Source of the DNA: an uncultured Muribaculaceae bacterium
Lineage (GTDB): Bacteria; Bacteroidota; Bacteroidia; Bacteroidales; Muribaculaceae
Length of the DNA: 64,000 nucleotides
NCBI GenBank assembly: GCA_905233915.1
Contig: CAJOFM010000012.1
Location: 1-64,000, forward strand
Direction of reading: 5' to 3'
The first letter of the stretch is position 1; every line of letters starts with the position of its first letter. The position numbers were made by a program, and so were the translations under genes. Of this stretch, positions 34,271-44,952 are shown piece by piece. The notes below the pieces were generated by a model. It saw only the letters and a program-made list of their open reading frames with translations, did not search any database and was not told where the DNA came from.

Positions 34271-35896
34271 TCAATGATTCAACACATAGTCAATCAATTT
34301 GACCACGTCAGCAACATTAGGAATTTTATTGGATCCAAAAGTAATGCTCTCGCTGTTGAGCACTTTCCTGATCAGTGCTGTCACGTCGGCGACGTCCACC
34401 TTGCCGTCGCCGTTGATGTCATTGTACAAGGCCTTGACGCGTTCCTCGTCATAGCGCATGCCCTTGTAGATGATTTCGCCATCCCTGTTGATGACATGGC
34501 TCAATCCGCAGTATTCCTGATAGTCGGCATCAGGGTCGGGCTGTCGGGTGAACGGCGTCAGCAGGTCGCCCATGTCACGGCTGTCAAAGCCGATGCCCTC
34601 CATGAGGTAGGCCAGCGGCTCGCCCTGCTCGTCCACATAGACCAGCCGGTTGCACCTGTATCCGTCAATCTCGATATCCTCGATTCTGTAGAAATTGTCG
34701 GTATTCAACAGCCAGGTGTTAGAACGTCCTTTTTGGCGCCATAGATATTCACTCACTGTTGAAGATGGATAACTTTTTAACCAATCGTCATGATGTATGA
34801 AATAGAGTTCACCGAAATCATAATCATTAGAACCGTATTCATTAGCATCATGTTTCAATAAATTACGGTTCTCTTTAACCACTTTTTCCATGGCATGGTT
34901 CTCAACATCATAAACACCATACCACGTGTATAGGTCCTGCAGTAAGCTGATAACACTGTCGTTCTTCTCATCAATGCATGGCCCGGTATAATAGTGGCAT
35001 TTTTTGTACATGATATCTGGGTGAGGTATTTCACCCTTGATCTCATAGGTGTAGTAGTAGCGGGTAGTGTCCCCCTGATTGATGATGACCTTTTCATTCA
35101 CCCATTTCACGCCTTCGCGCGCCATGGGCAGACGCCCATCCCAGGGCGCCATGTACTCGTAATTGATACCCTTGTAAATGATTTCACCATTTTCCTCCAC
35201 ATGACTCAAGTAATATGCAGGATAAAGACTGCCGAACTTCAAGTCCATGTAATGGAAAGGGCAACAAGGATTGTATCCGTCAATACCGATTCCCTCGATG
35301 ATATAGAGTTCATAATCGTAGTTATATATCTTGAATGTGTGACGCTTAGACCGGTTGTCTGCAATCAGGATGTCATCAGAACCAAGGTATTCAAACGGAA
35401 TATCATATTGCGTGATATACCTTTGGCACATCTGCTCATAATAAGTGCCTGGTTCATTGAAATCAAACAAGATGAATTCCGCACCCGCGTTCACCGCAGT
35501 AGTGATGGCACTATTATTCCCACAAAGAGCGATTTTGTATTCTGGATAGGTCTTGCCGTCAGGCACGAGCGCGTAAACTACCTTGTCCTGTTCACGCAGG
35601 TACATCAACACAGTGTCGGCCTCGGGATTGATCTCCTTGCCGCTGTACAGGTGCATGGCCATGTATTGTTTACCGTCATATTCGGCGTCGCCTTTGAGCT
35701 CCAGGGTGAAATAGTTCCTGCCCGGCTGCTGGAAATACATGTCATAGCTGCCGGGAGAAGCACCTTCGTTATAATAGAAGCAAATCCACTTGATGCCCTC
35801 CCTTACGAAGGGGACATAGTCAGTATCCTGTGCCGTCAGTTGGGTGACACCCAGCAGAGACAACATCGCAATTAAAAAAAAATTCTTCATAATCAT
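34271..35896 (-). CDS. Secreted protein with C-terminal dockerin-like domain
   Basis: A 541-residue secreted protein (signal about 1-22, ending near LTA-QD). The body has two similar beta-rich stretches, one ending ...YLSHVEENGEIIYKGINY and the other ...LSHVINRDGEIIYKGMRY; I do not recognise their family. The C-terminus (about 490-541) is dockerin-like: NDINGDGKVDVADVTALIRK, then a degenerate second half (NVADVVKLIDYVLNH) without the calcium loop. An ATG two codons later (35890) is an equally good start. It follows the subtilase-dockerin gene after 46 bases in one operon. Confidence 0.8.
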   Translation of the reverse strand: MIMKNFFLIAMLSLLGVTQLTAQDTDYVPFVREGIKWICFYYNEGASPGSYDMYFQQPGRNYFTLELKGDAEYDGKQYMAMHLYSGKEINPEADTVLMYLREQDKVVYALVPDGKTYPEYKIALCGNNSAITTAVNAGAEFILFDFNEPGTYYEQMCQRYITQYDIPFEYLGSDDILIADNRSKRHTFKIYNYDYELYIIEGIGIDGYNPCCPFHYMDLKFGSLYPAYYLSHVEENGEIIYKGINYEYMAPWDGRLPMAREGVKWVNEKVIINQGDTTRYYYTYEIKGEIPHPDIMYKKCHYYTGPCIDEKNDSVISLLQDLYTWYGVYDVENHAMEKVVKENRNLLKHDANEYGSNDYDFGELYFIHHDDWLKSYPSSTVSEYLWRQKGRSNTWLLNTDNFYRIEDIEIDGYRCNRLVYVDEQGEPLAYLMEGIGFDSRDMGDLLTPFTRQPDPDADYQEYCGLSHVINRDGEIIYKGMRYDEERVKALYNDINGDGKVDVADVTALIRKVLNSESITFGSNKIPNVADVVKLIDYVLNH

Positions 35897-35942
35897 AAAT
35901 AGTCTATTATTGTTACAGTATTCTATTATTTAAACTTGTTCG

Positions 35943-38183
35943 TTACTGATTGAGTATCAAACTGATGAGTTTGACCACGTCGGTCACGTTCAGGAGGCCG
36001 TCGCCTTCCATATCGGCCACAGCCAGTACAAGAGAATCATATTGCTGCTCCAGGACGTATTTGATCAGCATGGTGACATCACTCACATTGACATATCCGT
36101 CGCCATTCACATCCCCCTTCTTGGTATCCTGCTGCCTGAGAATATATTTCATTCCCCCCAGGGCATTGATTTTGCCGTTAGGGCCGAAATGCGAGTGCTT
36201 GCCTCCGTTTGTGAAGTAGTCCTTTATCGCCGTGAGTCCTAAAATGTGCTTGACTTCGGCTACCGACAAGTTGGGATTGGCCTGCAGCCACAACGCGATG
36301 ATGCCAGCCACGGTGGGCGCGGCCATCGACGTACCACTCATCACACCCCAGTAGCTGCCGTCGTCACTTTGCATGACGGTATTGACATTACCTTTTGCAA
36401 AATAGGAAAAACGGCTCCCTGCGGCCACCACGGTGATGCCTGGAGCACAGATCGTGGGCAGCGCCTGTCCTGTCGGACCCACCCCAGCGGCCTGATAGGC
36501 CGAGAAAGAGGCGATGTCACCCACCGTTACAGTATAGTCGGTCACATATCCTCCTCCGGCCATTGAATAATAGCTGTTGCGGGCGGCGAACGCTCCAGCC
36601 GAGATGGTGGAGTCTCCCACGGCATAGGTGCCGATGCAGCAGGAATCGCTGGGCGTGGAATAGAAATTATACACACGCTCACCCTGCGCATTGGTGATGG
36701 CACCACTGACTGAGGATAATCCCGAGCCCGAATTGCAGGCCCAGGCATCAATCTCCACCGCTTCATCATCACGCGGACAAATACTCATGCCTATCGCATA
36801 ACGTCCGCGCTTCACACCGTTGACAGTCGTGTACTCCCGGTTGATCAGGTTCCTGATTTCCAACCCCAAATAGTGCTTCCCATAAGTAATGCCTGTCTTG
36901 CTCGTGATATTACCCACACTGTCACGTGCCGGGTCAAAGGTGAAATAGTCACCTAAACCGTCATCGGTCGTTATGAGTTGGTCCGAAGACAACAGGTCGG
37001 ATTCCCAGACAATCTCCCTTGTCTGCTGATCCAAGACATGGAATCTGTAGAAAAAGTTCTTGGTGAATTGCCGCATCCAGATTTCTGCATGCAAACCATA
37101 ATACTGGTATGTGGAATCTTCCATGCTTGAACGCCGGTATTTGAACAGGACATTCAAGGGATTGGCCGATGAGGCAAGCTTGTGGGCATAGGCGGTGCGG
37201 CCGCCATCATTACCCGCCGAGATGACAAATATGCATCCGGGACCGGTCAACTGCTTGACGGCCTGAGACAGGTAATCCATGCCGTCGCGAGGGCCATTGG
37301 GGGTGCTCACGCTCAGACTCATCACGCAGGGTCGTCCAACGCTGTCGGCATAGCTCTTGATGTATCTCAGGCAGTTCGTCACCTCAACGGCAGACATGCT
37401 GCCGTCAAGCACGCTGACCACGCACAAGACGATTTCGGCGCCTGGGGCCATTCCACCATAACCGCTCACGTGAGACCCCGCAGCGATGCTTGCCGTGTGG
37501 GTGCCGTGGGTGTCTCCCGGGCTGTCGGTCGTGAGGCCATAGATTTCGTCACCCATAAACACCGAGCCGGGCAATACCATGGTTTTGTCATATCTGGCAG
37601 GATGGCCTGTTTCAAGCGTCGTGCTGTAGACCCTTGTGATGCGGGTTTGGGCAGGATTCCCGTTGCTTCTGAAGGCTCGGTGCTGATAATCAAATCCCTT
37701 ATCGATGATGCCCACGATGACACCGCTTCCATCATAATCAGCGGGTAACTGGTAATCCGTGCCGTTGTGCACCTCGTTGACTTGGGTGACGCTCATGGTG
37801 GAGTCGGTGCATTGCCTCAGCAGGCAGCTGATTTCCAAGTCCTGCACCCACTTCATCCGTGCAACCGCTTCTAATCGGTTAACAGGGATTTGGGCCGTGA
37901 CAAAGCCGTCAAACACACAGTTGACGATGACACCCGACTGCTCCAACAGCTTCACCACACCTTCATGTTCAATGCCCACAAACGCATCGACCATCTCACA
38001 GCCATTGATCACACGTGAGGGGACATAGCGATACAATTCAGACTCGTCACCACCACGGCCAGCAGGGCGTTGACGGTATTCCCGCTCATGAAGGAACTGC
38101 TGCACCGATACAGGCAGCAAGTCCATCGCATGACCCTCCATCATCGATACAATGACAAAAGCCGAAACTATCATATAACGCAT
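35943..38183 (-). CDS. Secreted S8 subtilisin-like serine protease with C-terminal dockerin domain
   Basis: A 746-residue secreted protease. Triad in order: Asp161 in VGIIDKGFDYQH, His226 in DTHGTHTASIAAGS, Ser619 in MSGTSMAAPTVAGIIALW; oxyanion Asn325 in ISAGNDGG. An insert of about 270 residues lies between the Asn and the Ser. The C-terminus is a complete two-repeat dockerin (GDVNGDGYVNVSDVTMLIKY; MEGDGLLNVTDVVKLISLIL). I chose the ATG at 38183 over a GTG at 38192 because it leads straight into the signal peptide. Gene order is DUF3244, protease, dockerin protein, all on the minus strand. Confidence 0.92.
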   Translation of the reverse strand: MRYMIVSAFVIVSMMEGHAMDLLPVSVQQFLHEREYRQRPAGRGGDESELYRYVPSRVINGCEMVDAFVGIEHEGVVKLLEQSGVIVNCVFDGFVTAQIPVNRLEAVARMKWVQDLEISCLLRQCTDSTMSVTQVNEVHNGTDYQLPADYDGSGVIVGIIDKGFDYQHRAFRSNGNPAQTRITRVYSTTLETGHPARYDKTMVLPGSVFMGDEIYGLTTDSPGDTHGTHTASIAAGSHVSGYGGMAPGAEIVLCVVSVLDGSMSAVEVTNCLRYIKSYADSVGRPCVMSLSVSTPNGPRDGMDYLSQAVKQLTGPGCIFVISAGNDGGRTAYAHKLASSANPLNVLFKYRRSSMEDSTYQYYGLHAEIWMRQFTKNFFYRFHVLDQQTREIVWESDLLSSDQLITTDDGLGDYFTFDPARDSVGNITSKTGITYGKHYLGLEIRNLINREYTTVNGVKRGRYAIGMSICPRDDEAVEIDAWACNSGSGLSSVSGAITNAQGERVYNFYSTPSDSCCIGTYAVGDSTISAGAFAARNSYYSMAGGGYVTDYTVTVGDIASFSAYQAAGVGPTGQALPTICAPGITVVAAGSRFSYFAKGNVNTVMQSDDGSYWGVMSGTSMAAPTVAGIIALWLQANPNLSVAEVKHILGLTAIKDYFTNGGKHSHFGPNGKINALGGMKYILRQQDTKKGDVNGDGYVNVSDVTMLIKYVLEQQYDSLVLAVADMEGDGLLNVTDVVKLISLILNQ

Positions 38184-38216
38184 TCCTATCACCTGTATAA
38201 ACTACTTGATATCCAA

Positions 38217-38624
38217 TTATTGCTTTCCGTGGGATACTATTCTGTATCGCATGGATGGCGAATGAGAAAAGAAGTCCTCATAGACACTATTGTCTGAAGA
38301 GGTGATGATAATAGCATAATTATCTTTGGGCAGGTATGAGATGTCTATAGTACTGCCAAAGCTGCTTATTGTTCCATAGAAAACCAATTGTAAAGTGGTT
38401 AACGAGATCATTTCCACTTCATAATATGCAACATAGCCATTTCCCTCGATGATGACCTCCTGAGTTTTGCTGTCGTAATAAAAACATGGCGGCTCTGTTT
38501 GAGCCAGAGTTTCAGAACGTGATGGCATTTGTCCATTCTGATGAATGTCAATTTGCCGTCTTGCTGATACATCATTTGTAATTAAAAACGACATTAGAAA
38601 TAAAACAATAAATGATTTTTTCAT
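38217..38624 (-). CDS. DUF3244-like small secreted protein
   Basis: A 135-residue protein with a signal peptide (MKKSFIVLFLMSFLITNDVSA). The mature part is a small beta-sandwich resembling the DUF3244 family (PPCFYYDSKTQEVIIEGNG, YYEVEMISLTTLQLVFYGTI, YAIIITSSDNSVYEDFF). Its function is unknown. The ATG at 38624 begins the signal peptide and lies downstream of a good promoter. The subtilase gene starts 33 bases after its stop, so it is the first gene of that operon. Confidence 0.75.
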   Translation of the reverse strand: MKKSFIVLFLMSFLITNDVSARRQIDIHQNGQMPSRSETLAQTEPPCFYYDSKTQEVIIEGNGYVAYYEVEMISLTTLQLVFYGTISSFGSTIDISYLPKDNYAIIITSSDNSVYEDFFSHSPSMRYRIVSHGKQ

Positions 38625-38946
38625 AATAATATCTTCAAAAGATTTAAACTGTTTTCGTTGCAAAATTACTGCCTTTTTACCCTTTGCGCCAAATTTTTTC
38701 GTTACACAAATCGTTTTTATTTAACTGATACTCAGATAGTTAAAAGAATATTTTTTACACAGCAATTCTGCGCTCCTCAAGAAACAATTATTGGCTTCCA
38801 AAAATGGAGGCAAAGGACGAACTGTATGGCTACATTGCTCTACAGCTTTACTGGAAAGCAGTAACTTGATACATCAAAAATACAGGGTTTAGGGGTAGTA
38901 GTTTTACAGATATTTGGAGTATTTTAAAGATGACCGTATAGTGCAA
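38625..38946. other. Intergenic region, no gene seen
   Basis: Contains the DUF3244 promoter (38661-38693) and a weak hairpin at 38791-38813 (TTGGCTTCCA with TGGAGGCAA), perhaps the end of the TPR-regulator transcript. Short open frames here lack any coding character. Confidence 0.5.
38661..38693 (-). promoter_or_regulatory. Promoter of the DUF3244-subtilase-dockerin operon
   Basis: On the minus strand, TTTG (38693-38690), 21-nt spacer, TAATTTTG (38668-38661), 36 bases before the ATG. Confidence 0.75.
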
Positions 38947-40629
38947 TTAGTTTTGATGGCTTTCTTTGAATGGTTGAATGTAATCGTCCAACGAACAGTC
39001 TAATCCCATCTTTGTTGCTATTCTTGTCCTGATTGTACTAATGCTTGTTGCATTTGAATAGTCTAATACTATGGCAATTTGGGCACATGAGTACCCCATG
39101 CATGTCAAGGCAATCATGAGTAAATCCTTATCTCCAAGTTGAGGGTAATGATTCATTGTGTAGGACATGATGCCATTATTTTCCTTGTCGATATACTGAT
39201 ATAATCTTGTCCAAACATCTTTATTGCTCTCTTGGAACTTCACAAGTTGTCTAATACTTTTGGCCAACACGTTTTTGGGAGCATGATAGCATGCTTGGAT
39301 AACTTCTTGTAAGAGAGTGATATGTGAGGTTATGGAATCTTTTAATCCTTCATCATTGATTTCCAACTCATCTATGTTATTTTGTAGTAGCCTCAAGTTA
39401 TCTGCTTGATCTTCTGTCTCTTTCTTTAAATCCGATATCAAACGGTCATAACGGTGAACTTTGCAATAATAATAGACTAAAGAGAGCAATAAAGCTAACA
39501 CAACTGCAAGAATTATCCATTGATAGGACTTTATTGTTCTATCATGTTCGTCTTGATTGCGCCTCGTTTGTTCCTTTTCGTAATTGTTGTCGGCATTTAG
39601 AATTTCAAGTTTCTCTTTATTGGATCTTAAGGAATCAGCAATTACTTCACTTTCATGGTCTAAGCTAAGCGCTGTTACAGTATCATGTCGGGCTAAGGCT
39701 AAATCGCTGAGACATCCAAGACGATACATATCAAACAACGCAGTATCTCCAATGAAGTTCTGCTTAGCAAAATCAATGTACATTTCGGCTGTATCCAATA
39801 TGCCAAGCTTGCTATAAACAGATGCTGCTGTAAAATATAATTTATAATCCAGACCGGGCTTTTGGTAACTATTAATATCCCATAAAAGTTGACGGGCTTC
39901 ATTATACCTTTGACAATGATAGTACAATACTACCAATGCCTGTGTATTAGTAATAATATAAGAGGTATCATTCCAATGCCTGGCAAGTTGTGAGGCTTCC
40001 AGTAATAACGACTCTGCTTCTTTGGGTCTTGTTTCTCTGAATAAGCACCCCAGATTATTCATACACACCATTAGATGGATGGTATCTTGTGTGTTCCTGT
40101 AACACTCAAGAGCCTCTTTATATTTTTCTATCTCTTTTCCATCCATTGTATAGTATTTGTTATAAAGCGCACCCATCTGCAACTTGGCATAACCCAAGTT
40201 GTTGAAATCTGTTCGGCTTGCGTTTTCCTCACTTTGCTTATAGTAAAACATGGCGCTATCGGGATGACCAAGTTCTTCCATAACGGCACCCTTGTATATA
40301 TAGGCACGGGTGAGTTTCTCCCGTTCACCGCTATGCCGACAGTAATAATTCAGTGTTTGGGTGATAATGCTGTCATCCTTATCGGTAAATTCTTCATAAC
40401 ACTTGTAGCGGGCCTGAGTGAGAAGCAGGTCGTGATAAGCACGTTCACCTTCATTGGCAAGGCTATCGACATTGACACCCTCTATGATGACAAATGCACT
40501 GTCGGGGTCATAGTTCATGAGACTATCAGCAGCCACCAAACGGCTATCATAATAACGTGTGTCAATACAGCCCGTGACCATCGCCACGAGCAAAAGCATT
40601 GTCCATATCAGCCATAGGAGGTTTTTCAT
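38947..40629 (-). CDS. TPR sensor with membrane helix, coiled coil and C-terminal LuxR-like DNA-binding region
   Basis: A 560-residue protein. The N-terminal hydrophobic segment ends in MVTGC, a lipobox-like sequence. Residues about 60-340 form TPR-type helical repeats (YYKQSEENASRTDFNNLGYA, KYKEALECYRNTQDTIHLMV). One membrane helix lies at about 370-390 (WIILAVVLALLLSLVYYY), followed by a coiled coil (about 395-440). The C-terminal 80 residues contain LGDKDLLMIALTCMGYSCAQ followed by a helix resembling a LuxR-type helix-turn-helix. Similar TPR-membrane-HTH proteins are common in Bacteroidales. It stands alone; no target is evident. Confidence 0.8.
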   Translation of the reverse strand: MKNLLWLIWTMLLLVAMVTGCIDTRYYDSRLVAADSLMNYDPDSAFVIIEGVNVDSLANEGERAYHDLLLTQARYKCYEEFTDKDDSIITQTLNYYCRHSGEREKLTRAYIYKGAVMEELGHPDSAMFYYKQSEENASRTDFNNLGYAKLQMGALYNKYYTMDGKEIEKYKEALECYRNTQDTIHLMVCMNNLGCLFRETRPKEAESLLLEASQLARHWNDTSYIITNTQALVVLYYHCQRYNEARQLLWDINSYQKPGLDYKLYFTAASVYSKLGILDTAEMYIDFAKQNFIGDTALFDMYRLGCLSDLALARHDTVTALSLDHESEVIADSLRSNKEKLEILNADNNYEKEQTRRNQDEHDRTIKSYQWIILAVVLALLLSLVYYYCKVHRYDRLISDLKKETEDQADNLRLLQNNIDELEINDEGLKDSITSHITLLQEVIQACYHAPKNVLAKSIRQLVKFQESNKDVWTRLYQYIDKENNGIMSYTMNHYPQLGDKDLLMIALTCMGYSCAQIAIVLDYSNATSISTIRTRIATKMGLDCSLDDYIQPFKESHQN

Positions 40630-40854
40630 CGTGTCAAGAACTCAGTTTTTCTTTTATAATAACGCAGCTTTGACCCGATTTATTATATTACGTTTTTATT
40701 TACTACAAATAGATAATTAGAGGTTCTGCCATAATTACAACGTCGCTACACATATCAGACTACAGCCGAATAACTTTAGCATCGGCGAAGCCAAATAAAC
40801 TAATATATTAAATATACTAGGCGTTAGTTTTGCAACAGCCTCAGTTGGTTTGTG

Positions 40855-41439
40855 TTATGATTGCGATGCCAGGTATTGCACGAGGCGGGCTACGGCGCGG
40901 CCGCGGTGGCTGATACGGTTCTTGTCCTGGGGCGACATCTGGGCGAACGTGCTGCCGTCACCCTCAATGGGTTGGAAGATACTGTCATAGCCGAAACCAC
41001 CCGTGCCATGGCGTTCGGTGAGGATGACACCCTCGACCTGACCCTCAAACATGTGCATCTCATCGCCTTGCAACAGGGCTATGGCGGTGCGGAAATGGGC
41101 CGTGCGCTTGGTCACGCCGTCAAGTTTTCCCAGCACCTTGTCGATGTTGGCCTCGCTGTCGTGGCCTGGGCCGGCATAACGTGCCGAGTGAACGCCTGGT
41201 TCACCGTTCAGCGCATCGATTTCCAGACCCGTGTCGTCGCTGAAACAGTCATAGCCGTAATGCTCCTTGACATAACGCGCCTTCATCTGGGCATTGCCTT
41301 CGATATTGTCGGCAGTCTCGGGAATATCCTCATGACAACCGATGTCGGCAAGTCCGAGTATCTCATACCTGTCTCCCAGCATCTGGCGCAGTTCCTGCAA
41401 CTTGTGGGCGTTATTGGTCGCAAAAACAATCTTCTTCAT
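40855..41439 (-). CDS. rdgB: Non-canonical purine NTP pyrophosphatase (RdgB/HAM1)
   Basis: Hydrolyses dITP, XTP and ITP to monophosphates and so keeps them out of DNA. The 194-residue product begins MKKIVFATNNAHKLQELRQM, the family's N-terminal signature. It continues with SDDTGLEIDALNGEPGVHSA, GGFGYDSIFQP and the C-terminal ISHRGRA motif. It lies 98 bases downstream of leuS and is the last gene of the nadA-gpx-leuS-rdgB cluster, with a long inverted repeat in between. Confidence 0.96.
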   Translation of the reverse strand: MKKIVFATNNAHKLQELRQMLGDRYEILGLADIGCHEDIPETADNIEGNAQMKARYVKEHYGYDCFSDDTGLEIDALNGEPGVHSARYAGPGHDSEANIDKVLGKLDGVTKRTAHFRTAIALLQGDEMHMFEGQVEGVILTERHGTGGFGYDSIFQPIEGDGSTFAQMSPQDKNRISHRGRAVARLVQYLASQS

Positions 41440-41454
41440 ATAGGCTAAAATGAA

Positions 41455-41524
41455 AACAATAAATACAACAAATACAATTAATTGATTAATCGATCATTAT
41501 ATTGTACTTATTGTATTTATTGTT
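41455..41524. repeat. Long imperfect hairpin between leuS and rdgB
   Basis: AACAATAAATACAA (41455-41468) pairs perfectly with TTGTATTTATTGTT (41511-41524), and inner bases (ATACAAT with ATTGTA) extend the stem. It fills most of the spacer, and could be a transcript-end or processing hairpin. Confidence 0.65.
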
Positions 41525-41537
41525 GTTGATTTGACAG

Positions 41538-44309
41538 TTAAACAACGACGTTGACGATCTTGTTGGGAACGACAATCACCTTCTTGGGTTGCTTGCCATC
41601 GAGCCAACGTGCTGCTCCCTCATCACTCAGGGCAATGCGCTGTACCTCGTCCTGGGGTGTTCCGGCGGCTACCTCAATGTTGTAGCGTGGTTTACCGTTG
41701 AACAGGACGGTGTACTTGACGGTCGATTCCTTGAGGTATTCCTCGTTCCACGTGGGCCACTGGGCGTCACACACGGTGGTGTCATGACCGAGCACGTGCC
41801 ACAGTTCCTCGGCGATGTGCGGCGCAAAGGGTGCCAGCAGCACTACCAGCGGCTCATAAATCTCGCGTGAGCGGCACTTCATGCTGGTCAACTCGTTGAC
41901 ACAGATCATGAATGCTGCCACCGACGTGTTGTAGCTGAAGGTCTCGACGTCGCCGCTCACCTTCTTGATGAGTTTGTGCAGCGACTTCAGGGCCTCGGCA
42001 CTGGGTTTCTCGTCGGTGAGTTGCATGGTGTCGCCCTTGTAGAACAATGCCAACAGGCGCTTGAGGAAACGGTTCACACCGTCGATGCCGTTGGTATCCC
42101 AAGGCTTGCTGGCCTCGACAGGACCCAGGAACATCTCATACAAGCGCAACGTGTCGGCACCGTAACGGTCCACGATATCGTCGGGATTTACCACGTTGAA
42201 CATTGACTTGGACATCTTTTCGATGGCCCAGCCACAGATGTACTTGCCGTTCTCGAGGATGAACTCGGCATCCTTAAACTCGGGACGCCACTCGCGGAAT
42301 TTCTCAATATCGAGCGCATCGGTGTGCACGATGTTCACATCCACATGGATAGGGGTCACGTCATAGTCGTCCTTCTTATTGAGCGTTACAAACTTGTTGG
42401 TGTCCTTGATGCGGTACACAAAGTTGCTGCGGCCCTGGATCATACCCTGGTTGACGAGCTTGCGGAACGGCTCAACCTCACACACATAGCCGTAGTCATA
42501 GAGGAACTTGTTCCAGAAACGGCTGTAAATCAAGTGACCCGTGGCATGTTCGGTACCTCCCACGTAGAGGTCCACCTGACGCCAGTATTCGTTGGCCTCC
42601 TTGGAAACCAGTTCCTTGTCGTTGTGGGGATCCATGTAGCGCAGGTAATAGGCCGACGAACCGGCAAATCCCGGCATGGTGTTCAATTCCAGGGGATAAC
42701 CGCTGGTGGTGACCCAGTTCTTGGCACGGCCCAGGGGAGGTTCGCCAGTCTCGGTGGGCAGGAACTTATCCACCTCGGGCAACTGTAGCGGCAACTGGCT
42801 CTCGTCAAGGGGTTGCGGCTGCTTGTTCTCATCATAATAGATGGGGAACGGCTCACCCCAGTAGCGCTGACGGCTGAAGATGGCATCGCGCAAGCGGTAA
42901 TTCACTTTCACATGGCCGATGCCAGCCTCCTCGATATATTTCTTGGTCTTGGCAATGGCTTCCTTTACCTCCAGGCCGTTGAGCTGCAGGCGCTCGTTGG
43001 AGGAATTGGCCATGATGCCTTCCTTGGCATCAAAGCTCTCCTCGCTCACGTCGGCACCCTCAATCAGCGGAATGATGGGCAGGTCAAAATGCTTGGCGAA
43101 GGCATAGTCGCGGCTATCGTGGGCAGGAACAGCCATGATGGCACCCGTACCGTAACCAGCCAGCACATAATCACTGATGTAAATAGGAATGTTCTTTCCG
43201 GTAATGGGATTGACGGCATAGCTGCCAGTAAACACACCACTCACCTTTTTCTCGATCATGCGCTCGCGCTCGGTCTTGTGCTTCACCTCATCGAGATAGG
43301 CATCAACGGCGGCCCGCCGGTCAGGCGTCACCACCTCGTCAACATAGATGCTCTCGGGAGCCAAAACCATAAAGGTTACACCGAAGATGGTGTCGGCCCT
43401 GGTGGTGAAAATCAACAGACTCTTGTCGCTGTCGGCGATGGGGAAGGTCATCTCGGCACCCTCGCTGTAACCGATCCAGTTGCGCTGGGTCTCCTTGATG
43501 GACTCGGTCCACTCGATAGTTTCCAAGTCACGCAACAGGCGGCCGGCATAAGCCGAAACACGCAGACACCACTGACTCATCATCTTCTGCTCAACAGGAT
43601 AGCCACCGCGCACCGACACGCCCTCGCTCACCTCATCGTTGGCAAGCACGGTACCCAACTTGGGGCACCAGTTCACCATCGTGTTGCCCAAATAGGCAAT
43701 GCGGTAGTTCATGAGCACATCGTTTTTCTGTACCTGGGTCATGGCATTCCACTCGTCGGCAGTGAACTCATCGGTGCTGTTGGTGTGGGCATTGCAGCCC
43801 TCGGTGCCGTGTTTCTCGAAGTGTTCAACCAGCTCCTCAATGGGACGAGCCTTGTCCATCTCGGTGTTGTAGTAGCTCTTGAACATTTTCAGGAAAGCCC
43901 ACTGTGTCCACTTGTAATATGTGGGGTCACAGGTGCGCACCTCACGGTCCCAGTCATAGCAGAAACCAATCTTGTCCAACTGCTCGCGGTAACGGGCGAT
44001 ATTCTGGTTGGTGGTGATTTCAGGATGTTGGCCTGTTTGGATAGCATATTGCTCGGCAGGCAGACCATAGGCATCATAACCCATGGGATGCAGCACGTTG
44101 AAGCCTTTCAGGCGTTTATAACGCGCATAGATGTCGCTGGCGATGTAACCCAGCGGATGACCTACATGCAAACCCGCACCCGAGGGATAGGGGAACATGT
44201 CGAGCACATAAAATTTAGGGCGGTTGTTGTCAATCTCACACTTATAGGTGTGATGCTCACGCCAATACTGTTGCCACTTTTTCTCTATTTCTTTATAATT
44301 ATAATCCAT
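41538..44309 (-). CDS. leuS: Leucyl-tRNA synthetase
   Basis: Charges tRNA-Leu. The 923-residue product has the HIGH motif as HVGH at 48-51 ([20 protein letters not shown]), a CP1 editing domain (about 230-430, with [19 protein letters not shown]), the KMSKS loop at 698-702 and a C-terminal anticodon-binding domain. Length and motif order are normal for bacterial LeuRS. It lies 41 bases downstream of the glutathione peroxidase gene on the same strand. Confidence 0.98.
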   Translation of the reverse strand: MDYNYKEIEKKWQQYWREHHTYKCEIDNNRPKFYVLDMFPYPSGAGLHVGHPLGYIASDIYARYKRLKGFNVLHPMGYDAYGLPAEQYAIQTGQHPEITTNQNIARYREQLDKIGFCYDWDREVRTCDPTYYKWTQWAFLKMFKSYYNTEMDKARPIEELVEHFEKHGTEGCNAHTNSTDEFTADEWNAMTQVQKNDVLMNYRIAYLGNTMVNWCPKLGTVLANDEVSEGVSVRGGYPVEQKMMSQWCLRVSAYAGRLLRDLETIEWTESIKETQRNWIGYSEGAEMTFPIADSDKSLLIFTTRADTIFGVTFMVLAPESIYVDEVVTPDRRAAVDAYLDEVKHKTERERMIEKKVSGVFTGSYAVNPITGKNIPIYISDYVLAGYGTGAIMAVPAHDSRDYAFAKHFDLPIIPLIEGADVSEESFDAKEGIMANSSNERLQLNGLEVKEAIAKTKKYIEEAGIGHVKVNYRLRDAIFSRQRYWGEPFPIYYDENKQPQPLDESQLPLQLPEVDKFLPTETGEPPLGRAKNWVTTSGYPLELNTMPGFAGSSAYYLRYMDPHNDKELVSKEANEYWRQVDLYVGGTEHATGHLIYSRFWNKFLYDYGYVCEVEPFRKLVNQGMIQGRSNFVYRIKDTNKFVTLNKKDDYDVTPIHVDVNIVHTDALDIEKFREWRPEFKDAEFILENGKYICGWAIEKMSKSMFNVVNPDDIVDRYGADTLRLYEMFLGPVEASKPWDTNGIDGVNRFLKRLLALFYKGDTMQLTDEKPSAEALKSLHKLIKKVSGDVETFSYNTSVAAFMICVNELTSMKCRSREIYEPLVVLLAPFAPHIAEELWHVLGHDTTVCDAQWPTWNEEYLKESTVKYTVLFNGKPRYNIEVAAGTPQDEVQRIALSDEGAARWLDGKQPKKVIVVPNKIVNVVV

Positions 44310-44350
44310 TGTTTTTGGTTCCTAGTTTCTTTTATCTAGTTGTTAGTTTT

Positions 44351-44902
44351 TCAGAGCAATTGTTTGATGGCGTCTTCGATAACCTGTATGGCAGTGGTGG
44401 GTTCATAACGCTCCACAACATTACCCTTACGATCGATGAGGAACTTGGTGAAATTCCACTTGATATCGGGTTTGCTGGCATAGTCAGGATCGGCCTTTGA
44501 AAGCATCTCGTCGAGCAAGGCACCAATCTTGTGGTCCTTGTCAAAGCCCTTGAAACCGCACTTAGACTTCAGGAAAGTAAACAGCGGAGACTCGTTATCG
44601 CCGTTGACCTCGATTTTCTTGAACTGCGGAAACTCGGTGCCAAAGTTCAGCGTGCAGAACTCGTGAATTTCTTCCTCGGTACCGGGAGCCTGCTCACCAA
44701 ACTGGTTGCAGGGAAAATCCAAAATTTCCAAACCCTGTTCCCTATAATTCTTATACAGAGCTTCCAGTTCCTCGTATTGCGGGGTGAAACCGCAACGGGT
44801 GGCAGTGTTGACAATCAGCAACACTTTTCCCTTATATTCGTTTAACGACACGTCGTTGCCACGACGATCCTTGACAGTGAAATCATAAACGTTCTGTGCC
44901 AT
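44351..44902 (-). CDS. Glutathione peroxidase family thiol peroxidase
   Basis: A 183-residue cytoplasmic peroxidase that reduces hydroperoxides; bacterial Cys-type members generally use thioredoxin. Catalytic Cys37 is in VNTATRCGFTPQYEELEALY, Gln71 in FPCNQFGEQAPGT, and the Trp/Asn pair in DIKWNFTKFL. The start MAQNVYDFTVKDRRG is typical. It lies between nadA (50 bases upstream) and leuS, apparently in one transcript. Confidence 0.95.
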   Translation of the reverse strand: MAQNVYDFTVKDRRGNDVSLNEYKGKVLLIVNTATRCGFTPQYEELEALYKNYREQGLEILDFPCNQFGEQAPGTEEEIHEFCTLNFGTEFPQFKKIEVNGDNESPLFTFLKSKCGFKGFDKDHKIGALLDEMLSKADPDYASKPDIKWNFTKFLIDRKGNVVERYEPTTAIQVIEDAIKQLL

Positions 44903-44952
44903 AATATTGAGTACTTTAAAAGATAATGAATAATTAAAGTGTTCATTTTATT

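Noticed and set aside
38658..38864. Small plus-strand frame upstream of the DUF3244 gene
   Set aside because: It runs through the promoter and AT-rich spacer; no ribosome site or protein features.
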